A stretch of DNA of 64,000 bases from Ancylobacter crimeensis (GTDB lineage: Bacteria; Pseudomonadota; Alphaproteobacteria; Rhizobiales; Xanthobacteraceae): contig NZ_JALKCH010000006.1 in assembly GCF_023016805.1 (NCBI RefSeq), positions 310,001-374,000 of the forward strand, read 5' to 3'. The notes beneath the pieces are model-generated. The model was not told the DNA's origin and searched no databases. It saw nothing but the letters and a program-made list of their open reading frames with translations. Numbering within the stretch: position 1 is the first letter of the stretch; each line of letters begins with the position of its first letter. A program made the position numbers and the translations under genes. Positions 10,854-20,979 of this stretch are shown piece by piece.

Positions 10854-11672
10854 ATGAGCGAGCTTCCCCCGCATCTGGCTCCCCGCGTTCTGGCGCTCGC
10901 CAACCAGAAGGGCGGCGTCGGCAAGACCACGACCGCGATCAATCTCGGCACCGCGCTGGCCGCGATCGGCGAACGGGTGTTGATCATGGATCTCGACCCG
11001 CAGGGCAATGCTTCCACCGGTCTCGGCATCGAGCAGCGGGAGCGGCGCGTGTCGAGCTATGACGTGCTGGTGGGCGACGCGCCGATGAGCGAGGCACTGC
11101 TGCCGACCGCCGTGCCGCGTCTGTCGCTGGTAGCTTCGACCATGGACTTGTCCGGCCTGGAGCTGGAGATCGCGGGCTTCAAGGATCGTGCGTTTCGGCT
11201 CCGAAACGCCATCCGCGCCATGAGCGAACCGACTGGTACGAGCCCGTTCGACTACATCCTGATCGATTGTCCGCCTTCCCTGAACCTCATCACCATCAAC
11301 GCGATGGCGGCGGCCAATGCGATCCTGGTGCCGCTACAATGCGAGTTCTTTGCCCTTGAGGGGCTTTCACAGCTCCTCAAGACGGTGGAGCAGGTGCGCA
11401 CCACGCTCAACCCGCAGCTCACCATCCACGGGGTGGTGCTCACCATGTTCGACGCCCGCAACAACCTGTCCAACCAGGTGGTCGAGGATGTGCGGCAGTT
11501 CCTTGGCGCGAAGGTGTACGAGACGATCATCCCGCGCAATGTGCGGGTTTCCGAAGCGCCGTCCTACGGCAAGCCGGCGCTGCTTTACGACCTGAAATGC
11601 ACCGGCTCGCAGGCCTATATTCGTCTCGCTTCCGAAATTATCCAGCGCGAGCGCGAACTGAGGGCCGCCTGA
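10854..11672 (+). CDS. parA: Chromosome-partitioning ATPase ParA (Soj)
   Basis: Deviant Walker-A ATPase that forms the nucleoid gradient used to move ParB-parS complexes. The 272-residue protein carries NQKGGVGKTTT at residues 17-27 and the usual switch regions. A GAGGA ribosome binding site precedes the ATG. parB follows after 26 bp and is surely co-transcribed. Confidence 0.97.
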   Translation: MSELPPHLAPRVLALANQKGGVGKTTTAINLGTALAAIGERVLIMDLDPQGNASTGLGIEQRERRVSSYDVLVGDAPMSEALLPTAVPRLSLVASTMDLSGLELEIAGFKDRAFRLRNAIRAMSEPTGTSPFDYILIDCPPSLNLITINAMAAANAILVPLQCEFFALEGLSQLLKTVEQVRTTLNPQLTIHGVVLTMFDARNNLSNQVVEDVRQFLGAKVYETIIPRNVRVSEAPSYGKPALLYDLKCTGSQAYIRLASEIIQRERELRAA

Positions 11673-11698
11673 GCGCGCGTCTGTAAGAGGAGAAGCCG

Positions 11699-12583
11699 AT
11701 GGCCATGCCGGATGAGAACGGACGTTCCCGCCTCGGACGCGGGCTTGCCGCGCTGATCGGCGATGTGCGCGAGGAAAACGCTGCGCCGGAGCGGCCCCAC
11801 GCCGGCCAGCGCCGGGTGCCGGTCGCATTCCTGCGGCCCAACCCGCGCAATCCGCGCCGCACGTTCGGTGAGGCGGAGCTGGCCGAGCTTGCGGAATCGA
11901 TCCGTGCCCGCGGCGTGATCCAGCCGATCGTGGTTCGTGCGGCCGGGCCGGAGAGCTTCGAGATCGTCGCCGGCGAGCGGCGTTGGCGGGCGGCGCAGGC
12001 CGCCGCGCTGCACGAGGTCCCGATCGTCGTGGTCGAGGTGAACGACCGCGAGGCGCTCGAGATTGCGATCATCGAGAACGTCCAGCGCGCCGACCTCAAC
12101 CCGCTGGAAGAGGCGATGGGCTATCAGGCGCTGGCGGATCAGTTCGCCTATTCGCAGGCCGATGTCGCCCGCATCATCGGCAAGAGCCGCAGCCATGTCG
12201 CCAACACGCTGCGCCTGCTCAAGCTGCCCGATGAGGTGAAGACCTATCTGGCCGATGGCCGCCTCTCCGCCGGCCATGCCCGCGCTCTGCTGACGCAAGA
12301 GGATCCGGCCGCGATCGCACGGGCCATCGTCGAGCAGGGCATGAATGTGCGCGAGGTCGAGGCACTGGCGCAGGAACTGAACCACGCCCGCGCCGAGGCC
12401 GAAGGACGGCCGGCGCGGGTGCGCGCGCCCGTCGATGCCGATACCCGCGAGATGGAGCGCCGCATCGCCGATGCGCTCGGCCTGAAGGTCGTGCTGAAGC
12501 ATGACGGCGAAAAGGGCGAATTGCGCATCCGCTACACTTCGCTGGAGCAGCTCGACGAGCTCGCCCGCCTGCTCGGCGCCTGA
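11699..12583 (+). CDS. parB: Chromosome-partitioning protein ParB (CTPase clamp)
   Basis: Binds parS, hydrolyses CTP and slides on DNA to form the partition complex. Visible features in 294 residues: an N-terminal GRGLAALIGD segment as in other chromosomal ParBs, the CTP-binding GERRWRA motif (92-98), ENVQRADLNP (126-135), a helix-turn-helix (about 151-176) and a C-terminal dimerisation domain. An AGGAG site precedes the ATG. Two good parS sites lie within 3.6 kb upstream. It converges with holA, 15 bp away. Confidence 0.97.
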   Translation: MAMPDENGRSRLGRGLAALIGDVREENAAPERPHAGQRRVPVAFLRPNPRNPRRTFGEAELAELAESIRARGVIQPIVVRAAGPESFEIVAGERRWRAAQAAALHEVPIVVVEVNDREALEIAIIENVQRADLNPLEEAMGYQALADQFAYSQADVARIIGKSRSHVANTLRLLKLPDEVKTYLADGRLSAGHARALLTQEDPAAIARAIVEQGMNVREVEALAQELNHARAEAEGRPARVRAPVDADTREMERRIADALGLKVVLKHDGEKGELRIRYTSLEQLDELARLLGA

Positions 12584-12598
12584 ACGGCCGGGGGTCGG

Positions 12599-13627
12599 TC
12601 AGCTTCCCCGCCGGGCCTGGATCGCGAGCTGCAGGAGGGCGCGCTCGGCGATGGCCGGGCCGAGGCCGGCATTGCGGCGGGCGCCGAGCAGCGCATCGTC
12701 CAGCGCCAGCAGCGCGGTCCGCAGGCGCGCGGTGTTCCAGCTCTTCAGGGCACGCTCCACCAGCGGCTTGCGGCGGAAATGCACCGCTGGCCGGATACCT
12801 TCGATGACCCGTTCGGCCGCCGTTCCGGCCTCGACCTGAAGCCGCATCTGGTGCAGGGCCAGCAGAGCGCGCTGCACCGCGCCGAGCACGACATCGGGCC
12901 GCATGCCCTCCCCCATCGCCTTGGCATAGGCGTCCGCCATCGGCGCTCCGCCGCCCGCGAGCGCGTTGTCGGCGATCTCATCCAGCGCCAGGCTCGAGGC
13001 GTCGCCGACGATGGCGCGGACATGCTGGCTGGTGATGCGCGTCTCGCCCTGCGCGTAAAGCAGAAGCTTGGCGATTTCCCCGCGCGAGGCCAGCCGATCG
13101 CCGCCGAGCAGGCCGGCGAGCTCAGTGCGGGCGTCGCGCTCGACGCTCATGCCCGCCTCCGTTGCCATAGCGTCGATCAGCTTGACGACATCGCGCTCGC
13201 CATCGGCATAGCAGGCGATCGCGAGCGCGTGGGGCGAGCCCTCGCACAGCGCGCGCAACGGGGCGCCGCGCTTGAGGTCGCCGGTCTCGATCACCACCAC
13301 CGCCTCGGCGGGCGGCGCGGCGAGCAGGGCCTCCACCGCCGGCAGCACGTTCCGCGCGCCGACCCGCAGCGAGACCACCCGGCGGCCGCCGAACAGGGCG
13401 ATGGTGCTCGCCTCCTCCACCAGCCGGCCGGGACTGCCGGAAATCTCGTCGCCGTCGAGCTTCACCCGGCCGAACGGATCGCTCGATCCCGTCTCGGCGC
13501 GACGCAGATAGGTCTCGGCACGTTCGCGCACCAGTCCGGCGTCGGGCCCGAACAGCAGCACCACCGGACGTAGCGGGTCGATGCGGGAGAGGGCGGCATC
13601 GGCGTCCTGCGGGCGCACGGCAACCAT
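12599..13627 (-). CDS. holA: DNA polymerase III subunit delta HolA
   Basis: Delta subunit of the clamp loader, which opens the beta sliding clamp. The 342-residue protein begins with the family's typical VLLFGPDAGLVRERA segment near residue 24 and has the expected length and three-domain architecture. It is the last gene of a leuS-lptE-holA series; its start lies only eight bases after the lptE stop. The same trio sits together in other bacteria. Confidence 0.92.
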   Translation of the reverse strand: MVAVRPQDADAALSRIDPLRPVVLLFGPDAGLVRERAETYLRRAETGSSDPFGRVKLDGDEISGSPGRLVEEASTIALFGGRRVVSLRVGARNVLPAVEALLAAPPAEAVVVIETGDLKRGAPLRALCEGSPHALAIACYADGERDVVKLIDAMATEAGMSVERDARTELAGLLGGDRLASRGEIAKLLLYAQGETRITSQHVRAIVGDASSLALDEIADNALAGGGAPMADAYAKAMGEGMRPDVVLGAVQRALLALHQMRLQVEAGTAAERVIEGIRPAVHFRRKPLVERALKSWNTARLRTALLALDDALLGARRNAGLGPAIAERALLQLAIQARRGS

Positions 13628-13635
13628 GAGCCGGC

Positions 13636-14268
13636 TCAGCTCTTGGGCGGCACGGCCGGCGTGGCCGGAGCGGGAGCCGGCGGCTGCGGATTCGGATTGG
13701 TGACGAAATAGGAGGCGAGCTGGCTCTTGATGGTGTCGGCGACCACCGTGGCGGCCCGGTTCTGCGCGTCGCGGATGGCGCGGGCGCGGGCGAATCGCTG
13801 GTAGCCGCTTTCCAGCGACGCCTTGCCGAAGGCGTGCCCCGCCTTGATCGGCTTGGCGGGATCGCTACTGAACGACAACTGCCAATTGGCGTCGAGGCTC
13901 ACCATCTCGACCTGCGGCAGGCCGGAAATGCTGTCGATGATGACCGGGGCGCTGCTGTCGGTCACCTGAAGCGTCAGCCGGTAGGGCGCGCCGGTCGGAT
14001 TGCCGGCGCCTCCGGTGAGGCTGAAGATGAGGTCGTTGCGCACCTCGTTGCCGAGCCGGCCGGGGACGAAGACGATCTCGACATCCTGCAGCTTCTGCCG
14101 CAGATCGGTGCCGCCCGGCGTGGACTCGGCATACATCGGCTGGAAGCAGCCGGCGAGGCCGATGGCCATCAGGCCGACGGCGGCAAGGCCGAAAGACCGG
14201 CGGACGAAGGAGCGGCGGGCGGAGCGGGTGGCGCTGCAGCCCGCGGATGTGCGATCAGGCGACGACAT
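13636..14268 (-). CDS. lptE: LPS assembly lipoprotein LptE
   Basis: Outer-membrane lipoprotein that plugs and assembles LptD for lipopolysaccharide export. The 210-residue protein has a twin-arginine-rich N-terminus, a hydrophobic stretch and the lipobox LAGC with Cys41, followed by an LptE-like domain and a proline/alanine-rich tail. The chosen ATG overlaps the end of leuS by 14 bp. Assignment rests on the lipobox, size and the conserved leuS-lptE-holA order. Confidence 0.85.
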   Translation of the reverse strand: MSSPDRTSAGCSATRSARRSFVRRSFGLAAVGLMAIGLAGCFQPMYAESTPGGTDLRQKLQDVEIVFVPGRLGNEVRNDLIFSLTGGAGNPTGAPYRLTLQVTDSSAPVIIDSISGLPQVEMVSLDANWQLSFSSDPAKPIKAGHAFGKASLESGYQRFARARAIRDAQNRAATVVADTIKSQLASYFVTNPNPQPPAPAPATPAVPPKS

Positions 14269-16882
14269 TCACGATCCTCTGCGGAACCACGATGATACGC
14301 TTCGGCGGGCGACCGTCGAGGGCCTTCACCACCGCGTCGAGGGCGAGCACCGCGCTCTCCACCTCGGCCGGGCTCGCCGCCTTGGGCACGGTGATGTCGG
14401 CGCGGCGCTTGCCGTTGATCTGGATCGGCAGCGTGACGGTATCCTCGGCGAGCAGAGAGGGCTCGCTGGCCGGCCATTCCGCCTCTGCGACCAGGCCGTC
14501 CCCGCCGAGCACGGTCCAGCACTCCTCGGCAAGGTGCGGCACGCTGGGGGCGACCGCCCGGACCAGGAAGCGGGCGGCTTCATGCAGGGCGAAGGCGAGG
14601 TCGTCGCCGACGGTGCCGCCCCTGCGGGCGGCCACCACCGCATCGCCGAACACGTTCGCGAAGGCGTGCACCCGCGCCACGGCCACGTTGAAGCGCAACC
14701 GCTCGATGTCGTCCGCCATCTGCGCAGCGAGCTTGTGCGACGCCCGGCGCAAAGCGAGGGCGTCCTCGCCGAAGGTGCCGGGTTCGGCCGGCGCGGCCGG
14801 TCCGGCCAGCGCCACCACGTCGCCGACGAGTCGCCAGATGCGCTGCACGAAGCGCCAGGCGCCCTCGATGCCGGCGCTGGTCCATTCGCTGTCGCGCTCG
14901 GGCGGGGTGTCGGAGAGCATGAACCAGCGCGCGCAATCGACGCCATAGGTGTCGGCGACGATCTCCGGCGGGACCACGTTCTTCTTGGACTTGGACATCT
15001 TCTCCGGGGCGCCGATCGTCACCGGCTCGCCGGTGCCGACTTTCACCGGGCGGCCTTCGGCGTCCCTTTCGACCTCCTCGGGGAACAGCCACTTGCCCGC
15101 GGCGTCCTTGTAGGTCTCGTGGACGATCATGCCCTGGGTGAACAGGCCGGCGAAGGGCTCCTCCACCGAGACGCGACCGATCTTCTTCAGCGTGCGGGTG
15201 AAGAAGCGCGAATAGAGCAGGTGCAGGATCGCGTGCTCGATGCCGCCGATATACTGGTCCACCGGCAGCCAGTGGTCCGCCGCCGCCTTCTGCAGCGGGC
15301 GGGTGCCGGGCTCGGAGGCGAAGCGGGCGAAATACCAGGACGAATCCACGAAGGTGTCCATGGTGTCGGTCTCGCGCGTCGCAGGCTGGCCGCATTGCGG
15401 GCAGGCGACATGCTTCCAGCTCGGATGGCGATCGAGCGGGTTGCCGGGCGCATCGAAGGTGACGTCGTCGGGCAGGCGGACAGGGAGCTGGTCCTCGGGC
15501 ACCGGCACCGGACCGCAGGCGGCGCAGTGGATGACCGGGATCGGGCAGCCCCAATAGCGCTGGCGCGAGATGCCCCAGTCGCGCAGGCGGAAATTCACCG
15601 CGCGCTCGCCCACCGGCTCATTGCCCAGCCGTTGGTCTTCGAGACGCGCGGCCACCGCCTCCTTGGCCTCGGGAATGGTGAGACCGTCGAGGAAATGGGA
15701 GTGGTAGAGCGTGCCCTCGCCGTCATAGGCGACATCGGCCACCGCGAAGCTTGCCGGATCGGCGCCCGGCGGCAGCACCACGGGCGTGACGGTGAGACCG
15801 TATTTGCGGGCGAAGTCGAGGTCGCGCTGGTCGTGCGCCGGGCAGCCGAAGATGGCGCCGGTGCCGTATTCCATCAGCACGAAATTGGCGACATAGACCG
15901 GTAGGTCCGGCCCGCCGAGCGGATGGCGGACGGTGAGGCCGGTGTCGAAGCCCATCTTCTCCTGGGTCTCGATCTCGGCGGTCGAGGTGCCGCCGCGCCG
16001 GCATTCCTCGACGAATGCCGCGAGCGCCGGATTGCCGCCCGCGAGCTGCTCGGCCATCGGGTGGCCGGGCGAAAGTGCCAGGAAGGAGGCGCCGAACAGC
16101 GTGTCCGGGCGGGTGGTGTAAACCTTGATGTCGGCGGGCGAACCCGCCGGGGCATCGGCCGGCGGGTTCGCCAGCGCGAAGCGCACATGCAGGCCCTCGG
16201 AGCGGCCGATCCAGTTGCGCTGCATCAGGCGCACCTTGTCCGGCCAGCGCTCCAGCGTGTCGAGCCCGTCCAGAAGTTCCTGCGCCAGCGCGGTGATGCG
16301 GAAGAACCACTGGTTCAGCTTGCGCCGCTCCACCAGCGCGCCGGAACGCCAGCCGCGGCCGTCGATCACCTGCTCATTGGCGAGCACGGTGTTGTCGACC
16401 GGGTCCCAGTTGACCTCGCTCTCCTTGCGGTAGACGAAGCCGTTCTTCAGGAATTCGAGGAAGATGCGCTGCTGCTCGCCGTAATAGTCCGGGTCGCAGG
16501 TCGCGATCTCGCGGGACCAGTCCAGCGAAAGGCCGAGCAGCTTGAGCTGCTCGCGCATGGTGGCGATGTTCTCGTAAGTCCAGACGCCCGGATGGGTGTT
16601 GCGCTCGATGGCGGCGTTCTCGGCCGGCAGACCGAAGGCGTCCCAGCCCATCGGGTGCAGGACGTTGAAGCCCTTCATGCGCTTGAAGCGGGCGACGACG
16701 TCGCCCATCACATAGTTGCGGCCATGCCCGATGTGGATGCGCCCCGACGGATAGGGGAACATCTCCAGCACGTAATATTTCGGCCGGGGGTCGTCATTGC
16801 GGGTGCGGAAGATGCCGCGCTCGTCCCAGACCTTCTGCCAGCGGGGTTCGGCCTCGCGGGCATTGTAGCGTTCGGTGCTCAT
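14255..16882 (-). CDS. leuS: Leucyl-tRNA synthetase LeuS
   Basis: Class I aminoacyl-tRNA synthetase. The ATG at 16882 gives 875 residues starting [10 protein letters not shown], the usual bacterial LeuS N-terminus; the open frame continues 41 codons upstream without family character. The HIGH motif is at residues 50-53, the KMSKS loop (EKMSKSKKN) near 628, and the CP1 editing domain lies between. First gene of the operon with lptE and holA. Confidence 0.97.
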   Translation of the reverse strand: MSTERYNAREAEPRWQKVWDERGIFRTRNDDPRPKYYVLEMFPYPSGRIHIGHGRNYVMGDVVARFKRMKGFNVLHPMGWDAFGLPAENAAIERNTHPGVWTYENIATMREQLKLLGLSLDWSREIATCDPDYYGEQQRIFLEFLKNGFVYRKESEVNWDPVDNTVLANEQVIDGRGWRSGALVERRKLNQWFFRITALAQELLDGLDTLERWPDKVRLMQRNWIGRSEGLHVRFALANPPADAPAGSPADIKVYTTRPDTLFGASFLALSPGHPMAEQLAGGNPALAAFVEECRRGGTSTAEIETQEKMGFDTGLTVRHPLGGPDLPVYVANFVLMEYGTGAIFGCPAHDQRDLDFARKYGLTVTPVVLPPGADPASFAVADVAYDGEGTLYHSHFLDGLTIPEAKEAVAARLEDQRLGNEPVGERAVNFRLRDWGISRQRYWGCPIPVIHCAACGPVPVPEDQLPVRLPDDVTFDAPGNPLDRHPSWKHVACPQCGQPATRETDTMDTFVDSSWYFARFASEPGTRPLQKAAADHWLPVDQYIGGIEHAILHLLYSRFFTRTLKKIGRVSVEEPFAGLFTQGMIVHETYKDAAGKWLFPEEVERDAEGRPVKVGTGEPVTIGAPEKMSKSKKNVVPPEIVADTYGVDCARWFMLSDTPPERDSEWTSAGIEGAWRFVQRIWRLVGDVVALAGPAAPAEPGTFGEDALALRRASHKLAAQMADDIERLRFNVAVARVHAFANVFGDAVVAARRGGTVGDDLAFALHEAARFLVRAVAPSVPHLAEECWTVLGGDGLVAEAEWPASEPSLLAEDTVTLPIQINGKRRADITVPKAASPAEVESAVLALDAVVKALDGRPPKRIIVVPQRIVNVVA

Positions 16883-17071
16883 CGGGTGTCTTCGCAAAAG
16901 CCAGTCTGAGTTCGGACGAAACACCCTTCGGCGACACGCACGGCATGGAGCCGCCCGCACCGCGCCGCAGGCGTTCGGATGCGGCCGGACTAGGCCATGA
17001 GACACGCCCCCGGGTCAACATCCGCGTGTTGGTGTGCCGGGCTGCGGATCCGGCCGCGGCCGCCGCGGCGG

Positions 17072-18769
17072 TCAGGAACGGGCGGCGGCGGCCCCGGCCG
17101 AGAAATTGGCGCCGCCCTCGCCCCGGTCCACCCCATGATCCTTGGTCCAGGCGTGGATGGCGTTCCGGCCCGCGGCCTTGGCGGCATAGAGCGCGCGGTC
17201 GGCCGCGATCAGCAGTTCGCCGGGCTGGCCGACCCGTTCCGCCGGCACGCCGGCATAGCCGATGCTCACCGTGAGCAGGCGGAAGGGCGAGCGGGCATGG
17301 GCGATGGCCAGATGCTCGACCGCCCGCCGCAGCCGGGACGCGATGCGCGCGGCTTCGCCTTCCCCGCTGCCCGGCAGCAGGGCGACGAACTCCTCGCCGC
17401 CGATCCGCGCGAGAACGTCGCCGGTGCGGACCTCGCGGGCGAGCGCCGCCGCTACCCGGCGCAGCGCGCTGTCGCCGGCGCTGTGGCCGTACTGGTCGTT
17501 GAATTCCTTGAAGTGGTCGATATCGATCATCAGCAGGGCGACCGGCACCGGCTCGTCCCAGCAGCCGCGCAGCGCCTCGTCGAAGGCGCGGCGGTTCGGC
17601 AGGTCGGTCAGGGGATCGCGGCTCGCCAGCGCCATCAGCTTCTGGTTGGCGCCGCGCAGCGCCGTCTCGCGCTCGGTGAGGCGCTGGGACATCTCGCCGA
17701 CCGCCACCACCAGCGGCTCCAGCTCGGTGATCCGCGTGGCCGGCATGGCCGAGCCGGCCTCGGTGTCACGGCCGAATTCTGCGAGCCGGGCGGCGAGCTG
17801 TCGCACCGGCCGCACCACCAGCCGGTCGCCGGCGAGCCACAGGCCGAGGAAGATGAGCGCGCACACCGCGAGGAAGATCAGTCCGGCGCGGAGCGTCGAA
17901 TCGCGCAACTCGTCGGTCAGCGCCGCCGCGCTGAGGCCGACGGCAAGGCGCATATTGCTTTCCGGCAGTCGGGTGAAACCATAGATCCGCGTCACGCCGT
18001 CCGGGCCGGGGCCCTCGAAGGTGCCGCTGGAACGCGACAGCATCTTGTCGCCGAGCGGCGTGTCGCGCAGCGAGCCGGCGCTGCCTGGGGAGGGGGCGGG
18101 CGAGCTCTCGATCAGGTTGCCCTCGGCGTCGATCATCAGCAGCGCGGCGCTGATGTCGAGGTCGGAGATCACCGTGATCGGGAACAGCATGTCGAGCTGC
18201 ACGCGGGCCATGATGACGCCGTCGACATCGCCGTCCTCGTTCACCACGGGCTCGGCGACCACGATGCTCGGCGTGTTGCTCACCTGGCTGAGGGTGAGGC
18301 TGGACAGGTTCGGTATGCCCTTGAGGGCGAGCTGCATGTAGTCGCGGCCCGAAAGATCGAGTCCGGTATTGTCCGGATTGGTCGCGCAGCGCACCCGCCC
18401 GGCGGTGTCGGCGACGGCAAGGCCGGCGATCTGCGGCACGAGGTCGAGCGCCCCCTGGAGTTCCGCGCAGTGCGGGGCGGCGGCCAGCAGTGCCTGGGTG
18501 TCGAGGCTCAGCGTCTGCAGGGTGGCGCGCACCGCGGCGATGGTCTCGCGGTATTGCCCCATGCCGCGATCGGTGAGGTTGAGGGCGCGGGTCTGTTCGG
18601 CCCTGATCAGGGCGTCGCGTTGGCCGGCGATGATGCCGGCCCGCTCGACGACGAGGAAGGCGAGCCCCACCGCCACCAGGAGAACGAGCCGACCGCGCAG
18701 GCTCACGCGCCGCCGGATGGGGGCAGGCAAAAGCTGCGGATCAGGTTTCTGCTCGGCCGCGGACATCAT
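17072..18769 (-). CDS. Membrane-anchored diguanylate cyclase (GGDEF) with extracytoplasmic sensor
   Basis: Synthesises the second messenger c-di-GMP from two GTP. From the ATG at 18769 the protein has 565 residues: a cytoplasmic tail, a transmembrane helix (27-43), a periplasmic Cache/CHASE-like sensor of about 240 residues, a second helix near 290 followed by a HAMP-like linker, and a C-terminal GGDEF domain with an intact active-site GGEEF (about 455). No EAL domain is present, so it makes rather than breaks c-di-GMP. The start is uncertain because the frame is open upstream and the Shine-Dalgarno is weak. A solitary gene; the signal it senses cannot be told. Confidence 0.88.
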   Translation of the reverse strand: MMSAAEQKPDPQLLPAPIRRRVSLRGRLVLLVAVGLAFLVVERAGIIAGQRDALIRAEQTRALNLTDRGMGQYRETIAAVRATLQTLSLDTQALLAAAPHCAELQGALDLVPQIAGLAVADTAGRVRCATNPDNTGLDLSGRDYMQLALKGIPNLSSLTLSQVSNTPSIVVAEPVVNEDGDVDGVIMARVQLDMLFPITVISDLDISAALLMIDAEGNLIESSPAPSPGSAGSLRDTPLGDKMLSRSSGTFEGPGPDGVTRIYGFTRLPESNMRLAVGLSAAALTDELRDSTLRAGLIFLAVCALIFLGLWLAGDRLVVRPVRQLAARLAEFGRDTEAGSAMPATRITELEPLVVAVGEMSQRLTERETALRGANQKLMALASRDPLTDLPNRRAFDEALRGCWDEPVPVALLMIDIDHFKEFNDQYGHSAGDSALRRVAAALAREVRTGDVLARIGGEEFVALLPGSGEGEAARIASRLRRAVEHLAIAHARSPFRLLTVSIGYAGVPAERVGQPGELLIAADRALYAAKAAGRNAIHAWTKDHGVDRGEGGANFSAGAAAARS

Positions 18770-18893
18770 GGGCTCGGTGCTGCCGGAACCCGGCAAGGTG
18801 ACGCTCGGTTCGATAAAGGGCACGACACGCGCAACTCCGCAAGAATTCCGAGCGGCCCGTCCCTGGGGTTCGCCCGACCGTCCAGCCCTTTGG

Positions 18894-19298
18894 TCAAGGT
18901 GTGGCAACGGCATCGTAGCCCGACGCCGTGAAGGAGAGGAGGCAGAATCCGTTGCCGAACGGGTCGGCGAGGCCGGCGATCCGGCCCCATGCCGCGTCGA
19001 CCGGCCCGCGCTCCAGAACGGCGCCGGCGGCGCGGGCGCGGACGAGGGCGGCGTCGAGGTCGTCCACCACCAGGTCGAGATGCACCGGGGTCCAGTGCCG
19101 GCCATAGTCGCGGACGGCGCCGTTCGCCGTCGCCTGCGAGCCTGAGGGCTTCACCAGCAGGTAGATGGCGGAGGAGCCGCCGAGCAGTTCGACACCCCCT
19201 TCGCCGAAGCGCCGTCCCTCGGTGAGGCCCAGCGCTTCGGTATAGAAGCGGCGCCCGGCCTCGAAATCCGGCACGTCGATATTGACAAGGAGCTGCAT
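18894..19298 (-). CDS. VOC-superfamily (glyoxalase/bleomycin-resistance-like) protein
   Basis: A 134-residue protein with the paired beta-alpha-beta-beta-beta layout of the vicinal oxygen chelate fold, ending DPFGNGFCLLSF, typical of the metal-binding C-terminal strand. Substrate unknown. The ATG at 19298 is preferred to one three codons upstream at 19307, because GGGA stands about nine bases before it. It diverges from yggS with about 60 bp between. Confidence 0.78.
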   Translation of the reverse strand: MQLLVNIDVPDFEAGRRFYTEALGLTEGRRFGEGGVELLGGSSAIYLLVKPSGSQATANGAVRDYGRHWTPVHLDLVVDDLDAALVRARAAGAVLERGPVDAAWGRIAGLADPFGNGFCLLSFTASGYDAVATP

Positions 19299-19360
19299 GG
19301 TTTCCATTCCCTGCGGACGACATGCGGGCCCCGCCCCGCCGATCCGCGAGGAAGGCTGCC

Positions 19361-20050
19361 ATGGATGCCGACGCCGCCGAATCCGCTCAGGTGAGCGCCC
19401 ATCTGGCGGAGGTCCGCACGCGGATCGCCACCGCCACCCGCGACGCCGGACGGCCTGAAGGTAGCGTGCGGCTCATCGCCGTGTCCAAGACCTTCGATGC
19501 CCCCCATATCCGCCCGGCTCTGGAGGCCGGCCAGCGGCTGTTCGGCGAGAACCGTGTGCAGGAAGCGAGGGCAAAGTGGCCGGAGCTGACGGCGGACCAT
19601 TCCGATGTCGAGCTGCATTTGATCGGACCCCTCCAGACCAACAAGGTGCGCGATGCGCTCGGCCTTTTCGACGTGATCCACACGCTGGACCGCGAATCGC
19701 TTGCCGTTGCGCTCGCGAAGGAGATGGCGCGGCTCGAAGGCCGGCCGGCGCCGCGGCTGCTGGTGCAGGTGAACACCGGCGAGGAGCCGCAGAAGGCCGG
19801 CATCCCGCCGCTGGACGCCGACGCCTTCCTCGCCCGCTGCCGCGAGACGCACGGGCTCGTCATCGACGGACTGATGTGCATTCCCCCGGCGGACGAACCG
19901 GCCGCGGCGCATTTCGCGCTGCTCGCCACCATCGCCCGGCGCAACGGCCTCGCCACGCTCTCCATGGGGATGAGCGGCGACTACGAGACCGCGATCCAGC
20001 TCGGCGCCACCCATGTGCGGGTCGGCAGCGCGATCTTCGGGCATCGCTGA
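19361..20050 (+). CDS. yggS: Pyridoxal-phosphate homeostasis protein YggS (PROSC/PLPBP family)
   Basis: Binds PLP without a known catalytic activity and keeps vitamin B6 pools balanced. The ATG at 19361 has a strong GAGGAAGG upstream and gives 229 residues. The PLP lysine is Lys43 (IAVSKTF), and FGENRVQE and SMGMSGDYETAI are conserved signatures. Converges with the L,D-transpeptidase gene 18 bp away. Confidence 0.94.
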   Translation: MDADAAESAQVSAHLAEVRTRIATATRDAGRPEGSVRLIAVSKTFDAPHIRPALEAGQRLFGENRVQEARAKWPELTADHSDVELHLIGPLQTNKVRDALGLFDVIHTLDRESLAVALAKEMARLEGRPAPRLLVQVNTGEEPQKAGIPPLDADAFLARCRETHGLVIDGLMCIPPADEPAAAHFALLATIARRNGLATLSMGMSGDYETAIQLGATHVRVGSAIFGHR

Positions 20051-20068
20051 CCGCTCGGACGACGGCGG

Positions 20069-20653
20069 TCAGCCCACGATGATCCGGGTGCGCGGCCCGA
20101 GACGGGTCAGCAGCCGGGCGAGGTCCGCCGGGCGGAAGGCGACGCAGCCGGCGGTCGGCTCGAATGTCGGACGAGCGATGTGCAGGAACACGGCCGAGCC
20201 GCCGCGGCCGGTGCGGGGGCGCTGGTTGTGGTCGAGAATCACCACCAGGTCGTAGAGACGGTCCGCCCGCCACATCTCCTCATGCGAGGCGCGGAAGGGC
20301 AGGCGTACCGCGCGGTTATAGCCGGGGTGGCCGGGCGCGTCGCACCAGCCGTCGTCGCGTCGCATCGCCCGTCCGGGCAGCGGGCTTGCCGGACGATGGC
20401 GCTGGTCGGGCCGCCAGCGCAGCGCGACGGGGTGCCAGACGCCGGCCGGCGTGGCGCCGTCGCCCTCCCGCTTCAGCGCCCGGATTCCGGCCGGACCGAG
20501 AGCGACGGGAAACGCGCGGCCCTCCATGAGGACCAGGCCGCGCGCGCGCTCGCCGGGTCGGCGCACCACCCGGATGTGGCCGGCCGGGGCGGCCTTCGGA
20601 GCGGGCGGGACCGGAAAGCTCTTCTTCTTTTGGCGTTTTGCGTTCACGATCAC
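20069..20653 (-). CDS. L,D-transpeptidase (YkuD/ErfK-like) family protein
   Basis: Likely peptidoglycan-modifying transpeptidase. The C-terminal half carries the catalytic-type block with His158 and Cys170 (HIARPTFEPTAGC), a divergent form of the usual His...Ser/Thr-His-Gly-Cys pattern: TAGC replaces S/T-H-G-C. The N-terminus is very basic (KRQKKK), with no clear signal peptide. The start is uncertain: GTG codons at 20653 and 20647 fit the protein best, neither with a good ribosome binding site, and the frame is open for another 100 codons. About 194 residues. Confidence 0.75.
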   Translation of the reverse strand: MIVNAKRQKKKSFPVPPAPKAAPAGHIRVVRRPGERARGLVLMEGRAFPVALGPAGIRALKREGDGATPAGVWHPVALRWRPDQRHRPASPLPGRAMRRDDGWCDAPGHPGYNRAVRLPFRASHEEMWRADRLYDLVVILDHNQRPRTGRGGSAVFLHIARPTFEPTAGCVAFRPADLARLLTRLGPRTRIIVG

Positions 20654-20979
20654 GTCACGAGGGAGGCTGGCCGGGACGGTTATGAGGGCGGCGCTTGCCG
20701 CTGGCCTTGTCGCCGTCCTACAGCATGTCGAGGTGGCTTCGCAGGATCCGCCCATAAGAACATGCACCAGCCTCTTGAATCGAGGCTCATTTTCCGCGTT
20801 CCGGCGTTTCCTTCCCGCGGAATGGACCCTAAGTCGGAGACGGGACGGAGGTGGTTCCGTCCAGGGCTGGTGTGCACGGGCGGAGCGGCAGATGCGGCGC
20901 CGGCCGCACGACACGATTGATGAGAGGTCGCCGGATGTTTCAGGCGACGCACGGTTCAAGCTACGCAGGGTTCAGGCAG
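20654..20979. other. Divergent intergenic region between the L,D-transpeptidase and response-regulator genes
   Basis: 326 bp with no convincing gene. Two short inverted repeats are visible: AGCCTC (20769-20774) with GAGGCT (20782-20787), and GACGGA/TCCGTC near 20847-20864. No clear promoter pair was recognised. Confidence 0.4.

Noticed and set aside
14000-15904. 634-codon open frame opposite leuS
   Set aside because: leuS is unambiguous on the other strand. The frame has no protein-like motifs.
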